A DNA stretch of 64,000 bases from Triplophysa rosa. Taxonomy: Eukaryota > Chordata > Actinopteri > Cypriniformes > Nemacheilidae. The notes under the pieces were generated by a model, which saw nothing but the letters and a program-made list of their open reading frames with translations, was not told the DNA's origin and made no database searches. A program made the position numbers and the translations under genes. Of the stretch, positions 1 through 11,055 are shown one piece after another; the stretch's first letter is position 1, and every line of letters begins with the position of its first letter. The stretch spans positions 6,688,637 through 6,752,636 of the forward strand of contig NC_079897.1 in NCBI RefSeq assembly GCF_024868665.1, read 5' to 3'.

Positions 1-866
1 ACGTCCGCTTCTTCCTGGGCTCGTCCCCCCGGGGGAGGGAGCTCCGAGGAATCGTCGGGGTCGGATGCCAAGAGGTCGCCCTCCGATGCTGTGATCGACA
101 TCTCATCTTCGTCACGCACTCCCGAGTACGTGGCGGAGGAACAAGACGGGGTAGGACCGTCTCTTAAGGAATGGTCAGACAAGCGAGACGGGGCGTGAAC
201 GGTCCGTGAGCCTGTGGCTGGCGGTCTAACGTTCACGGTGATCCCCATATCACCCCCGGTGTTAACTGAAACGGGCGGCAGGGTCGTAGTCACTGCCATC
301 ACGGATTGGGTAACAGACGAGGTGGTGGCTTTACCCATAAAGAATACAGCCACCCGTGACCGCAACGTCTGGATAGGCATCTTCCCGCAGTGCGGGCACG
401 ATGTATCCATGAAGGCTGTCTCAGCGTGCTGGAGACCCAAACACGTGAGACAGACATCGTGTCCATCCCCTTCCTCAATGAGCGCGTCACACCCAAGAGA
501 ACAGCGGGACATGCCACGCTGGAGAAATTTGCTCTTTTAGAAAATATTGCTCGGACACTTCTGGAACTGCCGAGACGCCCAGGGGAAAGTCGCTGCAGGA
601 AGGGACCGTCCGCTGTACCACGTCGTAGATTCCAGCAGGATACCAGCGAAGAACTGGAAGACCAGCGAAGATCTGGAAGATCAGCGAAGATCTGGAGCTG
701 CTCATCAGATGCGTAGGCTCTGAAGAACAAAAGGTGAATGAATGATGCAAATTTCATTTGCCAATTTTCATTGGCCTTTTCTAAATACTCAGAAGATGAT
801 AGGTTCTCAAGACAAACCCCATTCTGTCGGTTCGACACAACGTCCAGAGACCGACAGAAAGGGAAC
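1..866 (-). mobile_element. DIRS-like element, 5' end (partial, runs off window)
   Basis: Read on the minus strand, the outer end at 866 (gttccc followed by a tgtcggt...gaccgaca stem) matches the left terminus of the DIRS copy that begins at 22671. The sequence then runs through the terminal repeat into the start of gag. Broken gag fragments are visible around 300-560: a cysteine-rich stretch followed by a CPHCG-like knuckle and a VAVF-type stretch, in shifted frames. The match continues to base 1, where the sequence corresponds to the region near 23530. The element therefore continues beyond the window. The tata-containing part of the terminal repeat present in the 22671 copy is missing near 745-760, so this copy is internally deleted. 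It is not functional as seen. Confidence 0.8.
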
Positions 867-1060
867 AGCTCTTTCTAAGATGTTTAGCAGATGTTTTTAA
901 ACAGCAGATCTCCAGATCTTTAGCAGACGTATTACAGACGTTCAGACGTCTCCGAGACGTATTGCAGATGAGCAAACTATGTATTTAAGATGTCTTGCAG
1001 ATATAAATGCAGACGTCAAATAGACGTAAACCAGATGGATTGTGCTATCTGGGGCCTGTC
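866..1060. repeat. AGACGT-motif-dense repeat
   Basis: At least six copies of agacgt, plus degenerate agatgt and agatct variants, occur in less than 200 bases directly beside the DIRS end. The spacing is irregular, so it is not a simple microsatellite. The same motif recurs around 2380-2460. I see no coding potential. It may be an internal or subterminal part of an unidentified DNA transposon. Confidence 0.5.
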
Positions 1061-1199
1061 AGACGCTCGGTCCCCACACTTTTGAGATCAGCTCCGGTCC
1101 TCTAGTTGCCAGGTATACATCTGAGTATGAATACACATTAAGAATATTAGAATTAACATTTATCCTTAGAATATAAATAAACATTTTGGCGGCCGCAGT

Positions 1200-1319
1200 A
1201 CATTAGAAAAGTAGCCCTAAAATCCGCAACGCGCGGCTCCATAATTTTTCCAGCAACTGCATTTTCAAAGTAGCCCAATTGTGCAAGTGTGCGGGAAAAC
1301 CGCGACCCTGGCAACACTG
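1200..1319 (-). mobile_element. Probable hAT-type element end (partial)
   Basis: Read on the minus strand the block begins CAGTGTTGCCAGGGTCGCGG at 1319, which has the CA-G-G opening typical of hAT terminal repeats. It continues into AT-rich sequence. I could not find the opposite end or a target duplication, so this is a remnant. Confidence 0.35.
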
Positions 1320-1352
1320 GCGCTATAGGGCTTACAGCTAACCAGGCGGGGC

Positions 1353-2331
1353 GGCCCTGCCCAAATGGCGCACTCCGGTCTTGAGGACCTCCTCTGAGTC
1401 CACACTTGGTGACGTCAGGAAGTGCAGACCTATAGGGCACTAGGCACGAGTCCATAAGGGTACATGGGAGTGCATTTTGGGACAGACTTGAGGTCATCAC
1501 GCCGGAAAAAGCAAGAAGTGCTTTCTAATCACTCTCGCGGTACTTTGTTGTCATTCGCTGATCAGTCTGCGCAGCGCTGCGTGAAGTCGACCACTTGTTG
1601 TCTCACTGTTGTTATTTGGGACTGGAGCTGCCGGTTTTTATTGTTCTGTATTTCATATGTTTGTATTTCATATGTTGATATGCCACCCGAGCATTATGCA
1701 ATAGATACTTATGTTTGTAATGCATTCATTTGTCATGACGTCATGAATGTATATTTATTAATTTGTTTACACTATACTTAATGTGCATAATGTGTTCTTA
1801 ATATGCATATATGTTGTTATTTAATATTTCTCTATAATACAGAAGCTGTGTTGTTCAGCTTTACAGAGCCCAGAGACAACTAGATATTAATCTACAACAA
1901 AACATGGCTTATTACCTTAAGTAAGAAAATGCACTGCATTAAAAGTTTTTATTCTTGAATAGCTGGCTTAATAGAAAATAAATAAGCAATAATATGAATA
2001 AGTAACTAATTAATAAATTAAATTAAAATTTTATCAAAACATAAATTTAAAAATGTATCCGTCATGTTTACATATATGTCTGACATCCACGACACTCCTC
2101 CCATCCGTTCTGTGATTGGGCGTTCGCAAGGATTCCTGGGTAGGGGACTTCAGTGGAGTCTCACTCAATGCAGGCTTCGCCGAAAACCGCATCGAGGGCA
2201 CAAAGGAGGCGCTCGCGAGCAGACTTGTGAGCGCTAAAAAGACAAATGGGATACCCTACAGACTCGTAGACTTGGCGAGAACGCGCAATTTAAGTCCACG
2301 AGACCGCAAGTGCACCATTTGGGACAGGGCC
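1353..2331. mobile_element. DNA transposon/MITE with imperfect long inverted repeats
   Basis: The left arm at 1353 (ggccctgcccaaatggcgca) and the inverse of the right arm ending at 2331 (ggccctgtcccaaatggtgc) match over about 30 bases with a few differences. Weaker inverted similarity continues inward. No transposase is visible in the roughly 980 bp between. A palindromic catgacgtcatg (CRE-like) lies near 1735. I cannot assign a superfamily, because no clear target duplication is seen. Confidence 0.45.
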
Positions 2332-2358
2332 AAACTCGAGCTCAGAGGCTGAAATCAT

Positions 2359-2397
2359 ATGGAAGGCCGTTTGATCAAAAATGTCTTTAGACGTAAC
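2359..2397 (+). repeat. 39-bp inverted repeat, copy A
   Basis: These 39 bases recur without mismatch, in inverse orientation, at 8289-8327. The flanks differ beyond a few bases. This may be the end of one large element spanning 2359-8327 or two copies of one small repeat. Confidence 0.7.
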
Positions 2398-2404
2398 AAA
2401 CGAT

Positions 2405-2424
2405 ATAACGCGTGGACGCGTTAT
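2405..2424. repeat. Perfect 9-bp hairpin inside an AGACGT-rich palindrome
   Basis: The arms ataacgcgt and acgcgttat are separated by gg. The palindrome extends imperfectly outward to include gacgtaa/ttacgtc-like segments at about 2385-2440. Confidence 0.6.
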
Positions 2425-2512
2425 TGCGCCTAAAGACGTAATTTCGTCTACAGACGTATTGGTTTTAGCCAATGGAAAGTCAGAAAACGGAAAGGTTTGC
2501 ATAAAATTGATT

Positions 2513-2949
2513 GGGGCAGTTGTGGCCTAATGGTTAGAGAGTCGGACTCATGACCAGAAGGTTGCCGGTTCGATTCCCAGGGCCGGTGTTATGCCAATTT
2601 ATGCTACCCATAAATTTGTGCTACCCTCGTGTTGTGATTGGGTTGGGGGAGGGGTTATTTAGGTGTAAGGGTTGGGTTGGGGGAGGGGTTAGTCCTGTTT
2701 TGTATGGAGGTGGCAAAATTTGATAGGGATGCATAAATTGGCAGAACACCGGCGGGTAACAACTGAGGTGCCCTTGAGCCCCTCAAAACCCCCTACTTGC
2801 TCCCCGGGCGCTGCAGTGATAGCTGCCCACTGCTCCGGGGGTACGTGTGTTCACTACTCTCTGGATGGGTTAAATGCAGAGGTCACATTTCGTTGCCTTG
2901 TACTTGTACATGTGCAATGACAATAAATTGAATCTAAATCTAAATCTAA
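2513..2949 (+). mobile_element. tRNA-derived SINE, interrupted by a MITE
   Basis: The head is tRNA-like. A box-A-like tggcctaatggttagaga starts at about 2523 and a box B ggttcgattcc lies at 2567-2577. The body follows at 2753-2920 and the tail is repeated aatct units (about 2930-2949). A second, uninterrupted copy on the other strand at 56433-56717 defines the intact structure. The RNA polymerase III boxes remain, but the body is split by the 162-bp insertion at 2587-2748. Confidence 0.85.
2587..2748. mobile_element. 162-bp MITE with CCGG target duplication
   Basis: The termini tgttatgccaatttatgc and the inverse of gcataaattggcagaaca form an 18-bp inverted repeat with one mismatch. CCGG is present on both sides (2583-2586 and 2749-2752). 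The uninterrupted SINE at 56433-56717 has a single CCGG at the same site, which proves the insertion. There is no coding capacity. The 4-bp duplication does not fit hAT (8 bp), Tc1/mariner (TA) or Harbinger (3 bp). I do not assign a superfamily. Confidence 0.85.
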
Positions 2950-5739
2950 AAAATTAAACATATAGTCGTGACGTCATCATCAGCGTAACCACATGTCATT
3001 CATGAATTATACATATAAACGTGATGTTCCCTCATGCTTGGCATTGCATACGGTCCTAGTTCCGAATACGTCAGCGTATACGTGCTTTTACGACGGGAGA
3101 AGAGGGAATTTCAAAATACAAGCGGTACAGACAGACCATCGAAAGCATGGCTTTGCGAAATTTTCTTAACAACTACCGACGCGTTTTTCAAGAATGTGTG
3201 CATTTGTAAAATTATATGTATTATGCCGTCAACCCAATGGGCAACATGGGCTGCAGCCGAGAGTCCCGAACACTAAGGGATCCCGAGAGAGTTCTCATTT
3301 GCATTTTAACATTACACATAACACATATTTGTCCAGTATTATGCAGATCCGAATCACTACGGACAGTACATGAAGATTAAAATCATGTTAAAAACACGAA
3401 TAATGTCAGAAAACCAGTAAACGAGGAAGCTGAATTTTTTTATTTTTTGTATGAAGCATAAATGATGTTTCATTAACAAAGTTCGGGAGAAGCCGGAGCA
3501 CATAATCATCTCGACTGGTTCGCTCTCAGCAATCCTATCAGCTCAAGTGAGACTCCTTATAAATAAGACCAAAAATCTCACCTGCGCCATCTCTACAAGT
3601 AATTCAACACCCCTCCACCTCCCCGTCTCATCTCCCCGTTTCCGAGCTCGGCGCACTCGCCCACATCAGGGGGAGAGTGTTCCGGGTTCGGAAGGAACCG
3701 GCGAGCTCGGAGCCCGCTCCCTGGACAGCACGCCATACGCATATCTTACCTACTCCTGCTATCAGCATATTATCCCTGCCATCATTATTATTTGCATTGG
3801 CGAACTCGTGAATAACGTTTACATTTCTCAACCAATTTCAATGGGTTACAGTATTGTGGACCCACATTAAAATATGTAAAGGAAAAACTGCTGATACTGG
3901 AGCTTTTAACTTGTTCAATTAAATTCTATGTAGTGCTTATTTGCAATGTTCCAAGTGTTTCAATGCCGCTTTACAGGAAAAAACACAGGAGGAAAATAAA
4001 TGTAACTTAAGAAAAGGCACACTGATGCGCACGGGCTTCTGCAATCTTGAACATAATTACTATATAGGGAATGGCAGATTTTTAAATATTATTTTCGAAG
4101 ATTTAAGCTCATGAAACTATTTCAATATTCGTTTATGTAAATGTAGTTTATGAGGACACAGAATTTGAATTTTTATGGTTTTATCGCGCTCGCTTTTGCT
4201 TTTCCTGGGCAGCAACGTAGCCGGGCATGCATTTCTGGATTAAGTGTAAATAACATAACGGACTTGGAACGTTATTAACAAATTACAAAAACTGTTTTTG
4301 TTTTACTATGGGACCTCTAACCACCGTAGGCTACACTACATATACATACATCGTTTTCTATGTCATTTCTATCTCCATGTCTGTTTGGTTTTGATCTAGC
4401 GAGCCTATTATATAAATAAAAACTAGTAGCATAAAAGCACGTTGTTTTGAACAAATCAATAGAAAACTCTTTAGACTTTAACACCAGAACAAGAAGCAAA
4501 ACCTGTAGCGCAGAAATTTTTATTTATTTATGATGCGCTCTGGAAAAAAGAACAGAAAATAATAATTATTCATGAAAATTGTATGGGCTACATATTGTTC
4601 GGATTTTATTGCTAAACTGTTTCTGATTTTTAAGATTAATCATTATATCAGTATTAATGATGATTAATACTAGGCCATTTAGGGGTGCATGATGTATTTC
4701 TCGTTATTTTAATTTGAAAAACGGGAAATTTGACACCCGTTGTTTTGGAGAGTTACACGAAATTGCAACAGCGCGTGTTATTCATACGCATTTCATTCAT
4801 GAGAATGGGCTTGTTTTACAGTGGTTGATTAAACATTTCATTTACAATTTAATTGAATATAACGGGCACACAAGGAATCTAAGAATGCGTTATCCCAGGT
4901 CTGCAAAAGCCAAACGCGGGACTGGTTATGACCCAGACATCCCTCCCTGCAAACTAATTTCAGGGGATAGTAGCCCCTAACCCCACACGTGATGTGTCAT
5001 GCGGCGCGGATCAAGCGCACAGTCGTCTCTTTTTTTATTATAAATGCCATGAACATGAATGCACATCAGAAGTTATGTTTAAATTCGGTTTACTGAAATA
5101 TAGTCCGTATGTCAATTAGTTAAAAATGTAGAGAGCAGCATTAGCTAAAAAAATGTTTATTGTATTACATACAGTATATTTCAAACAATTTCATTCCAGA
5201 AACCACCTAAACAGGTTTATTTCGCCACCAAAATACTTTTAAATGGAATATGGGGAAAATGCACATTCATTCTTTCTGGTAAAGGGTAGCCCTAAAACTT
5301 GATTTTTCATTATATGAATGAAACGTAAAATTAATTCAATTACCAAAATAGGCCTACACAAGATATTGAAATTTATTGCAAGTAATGAATTGGATTTTTT
5401 AGTCACCGCAATGGCAAAATGACACAGTTCCCACTAGCTAATCTCACTTGCATGGCGCGAAATCTACTGGTATTTCCCCAAACATAAACACAGGTGAGGG
5501 CCCATATTTATAAAAAGTTATAGAAATGTTCTTAAGGATAGTGATTTAAGTGCCAAAAAAATCTTTGTAAAAGTATGACTTGTAGGAGACCTTTTCAAGA
5601 AGTGAAGCAGTAACCAAAATCAATGTAAAACATTCAAAGGTAAACAATCATTGGCCAAGTCAAATTTACGTCAAACATATAATGACAATTTATAAATGTA
5701 AAATAAACTCCATTTGACATCAACCCATTTAAAGATAAG
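2950..5739. other. No gene recognised (2.8 kb)
   Basis: AT-rich DNA with a more GC-rich island around 3480-3750 and short open frames only. None has a recognisable domain or splice context. A TGACGTCA site sits near 2972. Nothing further can be supported. Confidence 0.5.
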
Positions 5740-6267
5740 TGTCATGGTTCTGCTTCTTTTAGTCTTGGATTTCCTGGTCCTGAGGCAGAGCCATGACAAA
5801 GTCTTTGGTTATGTGTGGAGAGAAACATATTATTGTCCTTTTGACAATAATATGCGTTCTCTCCAGTGTCTTGTCATTGGCCCCGCCCCTCTTGTTTCCC
5901 GTATTACTTTCCGGCCGTGTTCCATTACCCTCACCTGCCCTGTGTCATTATCCCTGTTTGTCTTGCCCTATTTAATGCCCTCATGTTTCTTTGTCTTGGG
6001 CCCGTGTATTGTATCCAGTTCGTCGTGTTTGTTCAACGTCCTCTGTCTTTGCTTCCCAGTGAGTCTCTTGTCTTGTTCCTGCCTTGTTTTGCTTGTTAGT
6101 TTGATTATTACTTAGTTCTTATTACTTATTACTTATATTCTTAGTTCAGTTTTCCCCGTCGTGGGTGTTTTGCTTTGTTCCCTTTGTTGTCTTGTAAATA
6201 AAGTTTTTGTTAACCCCTTACACACTGCCTGCCTGCACTTGGGTTCTTCAGCCTCACGACCGTGACA
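5740..6267 (+). repeat. 5' LTR of Gypsy-type element
   Basis: 528 bp from TGTCATGG to gaccgtgaca, giving the usual TG...CA ends. The 3' part (tttttgttaaccccttacac ... cacttgggtt) is shared with the two solo LTRs. Short frames inside are not genes. An aataaag polyadenylation-like signal lies near 6196. Confidence 0.85.
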
Positions 6268-6303
6268 GAATACATGAGCCATCACTGAACCCAGCAGGTG
6301 GTC

Positions 6304-7023
6304 ATGGACGAACCGGACGAGGTGTTCCGGAGCCGCCAGGCTCACACCTTGTTCGGCTTTCGTCAGAGAGGCACCCCCGTAAAGACCTTCGCCATGGACT
6401 TCCTCTCTACTGCGCGCCACTCGGGGTTCAATGAGGCAGAGTTGAAGGTCATCTTCAACGGCTGCCTCGACGAACCCTTTGAGCCTGCGGAGATGCGCAG
6501 GTTGAGGCCCCTGGGCTTTGTAGATCAGCTCCAGATCGCGATGGATCGCGAGGAGTCCAGTGGACTGTCCGTGGCGGGGTCTTCTACGGGGCTGGCGACG
6601 ATTCCGGAGGGCCAGACCCTGCAGCTCGGGGTCGTGGGCCTCTCCGCACCCTCCACCTCGTCCGATGCAGCCTCTCCACCACTGGCTAGCCTCCGCGGCA
6701 GGCGTGGACTGAGGGAGTCATGGGACTCCCTGTCCGACTCCTCTAGCACGCAGCTAGTCGTGCCCCTCACCGCTTCCCAGCAACCGGCCACAAGTCCTGT
6801 GGGCCGGCCCAGGAAGAAGAAGCCGAGGAGGGGGGCGTCCAGTCCGGTGCAGCCGGTGTCCAGTCCTGTCCAGCCGGTGATCCAGCCGGCGTCCAATCCG
6901 GTGCAGCCGGACCCCAATCCTATTGTTGTTTTGTCTTGTCTGCCACTGATTTTGTTCTCCATGTTTTGTCTGTTCTTGTCTCTGTCTCAGTCTTCCTTGT
7001 CTCGTCTGTCTACCCATTGGTGA
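6304..7023 (+). pseudogene. gag-like ORF of the Gypsy-type element
   Basis: A 239-codon frame starting at the ATG at 6304, 36 bases after the 5' LTR. A GTG two codons upstream is less likely as a start. The first ~90 residues (MDEPDEVFRSR..., then TARHSGFNEAELKVIFNGCL) resemble the capsid-like part of fish Gypsy gag proteins. They are followed by a Ser/Pro/Arg-rich region with a KKKPRRG basic patch near residue 175 and PVQP repeats. No zinc knuckle or protease follows, and the last ~30 residues are hydrophobic read-through. Because pol is absent, the element could only have moved with enzymes supplied in trans, or pol was deleted after insertion. Confidence 0.6.
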
Positions 7024-7056
7024 GCACCTGGAGGTGCTCATTAAAGGGGGGGCTTC
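7020..7056 (+). promoter_or_regulatory. Hairpin and polypurine tract before 3' LTR
   Basis: tgagcacct-gg-aggtgctca at 7021-7040 is a perfect 9-bp inverted repeat. It is followed by aaagggggggcttc and then the LTR start at 7057. The purine run is the expected plus-strand primer site of an LTR element. The hairpin beside it is unusual. Confidence 0.65.
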
Positions 7057-7547
7057 TGTCATGGTTCTGCTTCTTTTAGTCTTGGATTTCCTGGTCCTGA
7101 GGCAGAGCCATGACAGAGTATTTGGTTATGTGTGGAGAGAAACATATTATTGTCCTTTTGACAATAATATGCGTTCTCTCCAGTGTCTTGTCATTGGCCC
7201 CGCCCCTCTCGTTTCCCGTATTACTTTCCGGCCGTGTTCCACTACCCTCACCTGTGTCATTATCCCTCGTTTGTCTTGCCCTATTTAATGCCCTTATGTT
7301 TCTTTGTCTTGGGCTCGTGTATTGTATCCAGTTCGTCGTGTTTGTTCAACGTCCTCTGTCTTTGCTTCCCAGTGAGTCTCTTGTCTTGTTCCTGCCTTGT
7401 TTTGCTTGTTAGTTTGATTATTACGTAGTTCTCATTTTTGCCCCCTTGAGGGAAGTTTTTGTTTATCCATTTATATATATATTCTTAGTTCAATTTTCCC
7501 CGTCGTGGGTGTTTTGCTTTGTTCCCTTTGTTGTCTTGTAAATAAAG
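7057..7547 (+). repeat. 3' LTR of Gypsy-type element, outer end missing
   Basis: Matches 5740-6202 over most of its length. It has an extra segment around 7432-7480 relative to the 5' LTR and lacks the last ~70 bases ending in gaccgtgaca. Confidence 0.8.
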
Positions 7548-7619
7548 ACAATTATTATAAAATTATTAGACAAAAATCAATCGACAATGAATAAATTAGT
7601 TTTACAGTGTGAATGATCT

Positions 7620-7810
7620 GGGCCGCATTTCCCGAAACCTTCTTAACGCTACGTCGTTCTTAAGTTATACCTTAAGTTGTACCTTACCGTTAATATGTGT
7701 TTCCCGAAACGTTCTTAGTTATACCTTCCGTAAGTTATATGTTCGGAAGGTTGGTCTGGAGCACTCTTAGCTATACCTTAACACTGTTAAGAGTACATCC
7801 CGCTAGTGGC
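7620..7810. mobile_element. MITE remnant with repeated tttcccgaaac
   Basis: gggccgcatttcccgaaacc at about 7620 and gtttcccgaaacgttcttag at about 7700 are direct repeats inside a cttaag/ttatacctt-rich stretch. They resemble the ends of fish Harbinger-type MITEs. I do not find the opposite end or a target duplication. Confidence 0.35.
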
Positions 7811-8519
7811 CACAGTGGAAAAAAGCTTCTTTACATCCCAGTCTTTACAAATAAAATTCTAAACTTAAAAAGAACATTATGTTGACATGTTTTCATGCAA
7901 AGAATATAATTGTCTTTACACTTATGGTTGTTAGCTTTTTAATGATATTATCTAAATAAGGTGCATCAGCTGGCAACCCAAACAATTTTGAGTATATTTA
8001 AAGAGAAAGATTGCGAAATAAAGTTTAGTCAAACCACATTTTTTGGCTAAATCAAAGACGGCGCCAGCCGTGGAGCATTTTAGTGCATTTAAACCTTTGA
8101 AAACCTGGCTACACATTATGCTGCAATTATAATGATAGAAAAGTTAACCTGCCACGGCAGCAAATAGCTTTTGGATCGTGTTGGTCTAACTTTGTCAAAT
8201 ACAAAGCCCCTAAATTCAGCCCTTTTCCTGCTATAGCTGTTGATTATGTTCCAGGTTCTGCGCTCTTGTTGAGTAAACGTCTGTACACGTTACGTCTAAA
8301 GACATTTTTGATCAAACGGCCTTCCATAAAATCATGCCGCGTTACAGCCAGAGGGAGATGAATGACACCACACGCGTCTATTCACGAACAGGAAATAGAA
8401 CTTACTTGCGGGATTTTTGATTTGTTAATGTCTCGCGGGCGAAAAGTTTGAACATCTGAACATGTATCCAGTAAAATATTACTGAAAATTGATTAGTAAT
8501 CTAACACTACTGGTTCAGC
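7811..8519. other. No gene recognised, apart from the 39-bp repeat at 8289
   Basis: AT-rich, with no supported coding region. Confidence 0.5.
8289..8327 (-). repeat. 39-bp inverted repeat, copy B
   Basis: Exact inverse of 2359-2397. No transposase is visible between the two copies. A Gypsy-type element and a SINE sit in the interval. Confidence 0.7.
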
Positions 8520-8598
8520 CACACTACCTTACACTACTGCGTTACAGCAAAATGTAATATGTTACGTTACTTTTGTAACGCATTACTCCCAACACTGA
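8520..8598 (-). mobile_element. MITE end, CAGTGTTGGGAGTAATGCGT family (partial)
   Basis: Read on the minus strand from 8598 the sequence opens CAGTGTTGGGAGTAATGCGT and continues with repeated gtaac/ttac motifs. The opening is hAT-like. The other end is not found. Confidence 0.4.
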
Positions 8599-8599
8599 T

Positions 8600-10483
8600 C
8601 TCTTGTCACAAATACATTTCAAAGACTTCGCTTACAGAAAAATCATATGTTAGAAAAATGTGTAGACATATTGCACTTAATTATATAAATGATATCTGTC
8701 ACCATTATAGTTTCTCTGTCCTTTTAATTCATGCTGCAGCCAGCACAATTCCCCCTTGGGAGAAATATATTGCTACTAACTCTCACCTTGTCCTTGTCAT
8801 CCATTTGATGAAATTATAGTTGAAAGTCATAAGGGTTCCTCGCATTATTCACACGCAGATTTTAAGCCTTTGAAACATTCTTGGGAAGAGACAATACATA
8901 TGTACTGCAAGGTGCTAATGTTCTGCTATTAGTAGCAGGACTTATGTTTGTTGACTTTAGATTTGAATGACATAGGCCTTGACATGATGACATGCGCTTT
9001 ATGGAGTTTACTCTATGTGGTGAATGGAGGGGATGTTTATTGATCATATGATGAATGAGGAGAATAGGAGCTCGGTGCATCACAGAGCGATAATCTTTTG
9101 AGCCAGTGATGGACAGATTTTCCAGAAAGCTTCCTGCACATGCAGCAGCCTAACACAAGTATGTGAGGATGTTTTTATGAGGATGTATGCATATGTAAGC
9201 CAAGGAGGTATCTTCATAGCTTATTCCAAAATAATCATACATGGCCAAAACCAGATTTTGGAAACCAGATGCACGCCTATATCCTATCAGGAATTGTGAT
9301 GGATGGTGTATTTGTGGGAGCAATTCTCACCACTTCCCTTCCAGTCTTACCCTCATCTTTCCATCATTTATGACCTACTGGGAACGTGTGAAAAAAATAC
9401 AAGACTGGCATTACAGTATCTATGGATCTCAGATGGTATCTAAGACCACAACTACTAGTTTCACCTTCAATTTGTTTGTGAATGAGTCTCCTTGTTGAAC
9501 TTATATCTAAGGTTTGCATTGTCTGCAAAATGCTATTAATAAAAAATAAAAGAACAAAATCTATTACAAAATCTGTAAACATTTACTGATGCTACAGAGG
9601 GAACATACTGCATTGCGAGTCAGGTGTATGTAAAGATTTAAACACGATGATTGGTGTAAATATTATTTTGTAAAACAATATTTTCACACACGCATACTTG
9701 TTCTCCATACCTTTTGCAAAAGTTTCATACTATACTTTGGTCCAAAATCATGCAAGTAAAGGCAATAAAAGCTGTGATCTCCAGCCCTTTTTGTCACAGG
9801 TACACATCCCGTAACGTTGATGCCCCAGAGGAGACAATGCCGCCATGCTCACAGATGGTTAGCATGATCGGACAAAAGCCTTAACATGTTCTGGCATCCC
9901 TGCTCTTATTCATTAGTTCCCTTGTTTGTTTGTTTTATGCAGGCGGGAGGGTTGCTGGGGTCATAAGCATGGCCAAATTTGTATTGTTTTAAAAAGCATT
10001 AGTATGCAGAGTTTGCACACTGTATTGCTTTTGAAATGCTGTTATAATGCTTCCCTCCACTATATTCTGCCGCCATCCAGCAATTTACATTGTCATAATT
10101 ATATTTAAACAAGGGTCATGTCTTTCAAAAAGTCCAAACAACAGAAGCAAAAAAATCATTTAAAACAGTTGCTTGCACAGAACACAGTTTTCTCCTGTAG
10201 CTATGCGCTATTCTGTCAGGTTTAGATCATCACGTGAAGAGATTTTGTTCATGACCTTGCTTCGCTGTAGGGGACAAAACCTCTATGTGATATTCTCTCT
10301 AAAAGCCCCCTTTTAGATAATATTCTGTTAACAGTTCAGCTTTAACATGCATTCTCATATATTTATTTTTAATACAACACAAATGCTCTTGTGCTTTAAT
10401 TATTCTAAAGTCAATTTAAACACATGAATGTTTAGGTCATTTTATTAGTGTTGTTTGAAGGGCAACCACCACTAAAACATTAA
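8600..10483. other. No gene recognised (1.9 kb)
   Basis: AT-rich DNA, short frames only, no repeats that I can name. Confidence 0.5.
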
Positions 10484-11055
10484 GGGGTGGTTTCCCGCAC
10501 AGGGATAAACTCTAGTCTTCGACAAAAATGTACATTTAAACTGGACTAAATGAAACTGTATTTCTAAGACATGGTTTAAACGAGTCTCAGACTTTCCCTA
10601 GTCTTGATTTAAAAAGTCTGATTTCCAGAAGGGTGATCAGAGCTAGGTCTAAGTGAAGGATTAATTTAAACCTGGCCAGAGGCATGTTTAACTTCAGATT
10701 AAGTAACAGAGGAAAATGGATTACCAGGACTATTTCAGTGACAGTGAAAGAGCACCACCAAGACCAGACAGAAGGGCAATTATGGACAGGAGCAACCCTC
10801 TGAATGATTTTGATGACATCAACTTTCGTGACCGGTTTCGCATGTACAAACAAAATGCAGCTGACATAATTAGCTTGCTTGAACCAAAGCTTTCACCTCA
10901 CTCTTTTAGGGGAAGGCCTATCCCTCCTTTCCTGCAAGTACTGATCACCTTGAGGTATTTGGCATGTGGAACATTTCATCGTTAAACAGGAGATTTGTGC
11001 GGTGTAAGTGAACCAACTGTGTGCAAAATAATCCACAAAGTCCGCAATGCTATAT

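Larger units (their letters stand above)
5740..7547 (+). mobile_element. Gypsy-type LTR retrotransposon, gag-only deletion derivative
   Basis: Two direct repeats starting TGTCATGGTTCTGCTTC lie at 5740 and 7057 and flank a 789-bp interior. The interior holds a gag-like ORF, a hairpin and a polypurine tract, but no protease, reverse transcriptase or integrase. The 3' LTR stops matching after aataaag at 7547, so its outer end is lost and no target duplication can be read. The LTRs differ by several indels, so the insertion is not recent. Two related solo LTRs in reverse orientation lie at 32224-32736 and 59376-59893. Confidence 0.85.

Noticed and set aside
299..838. 179-codon minus-strand gene
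   Set aside because: It runs through the DIRS terminal repeat into broken gag. The same reading appears at 22699 in another copy.
2520..2590. tRNA gene
   Set aside because: Box A and B are present but the rest does not fold as a tRNA, and the sequence continues into a SINE body with an (aatct)n tail.
5714..6115. Hydrophobic ORF resembling a membrane protein
   Set aside because: It lies wholly in the LTR and is duplicated at 7034-7428 in the other LTR.
6525..6962. 145-codon minus-strand ORF
   Set aside because: It is antisense to the gag frame with repeat-derived composition.
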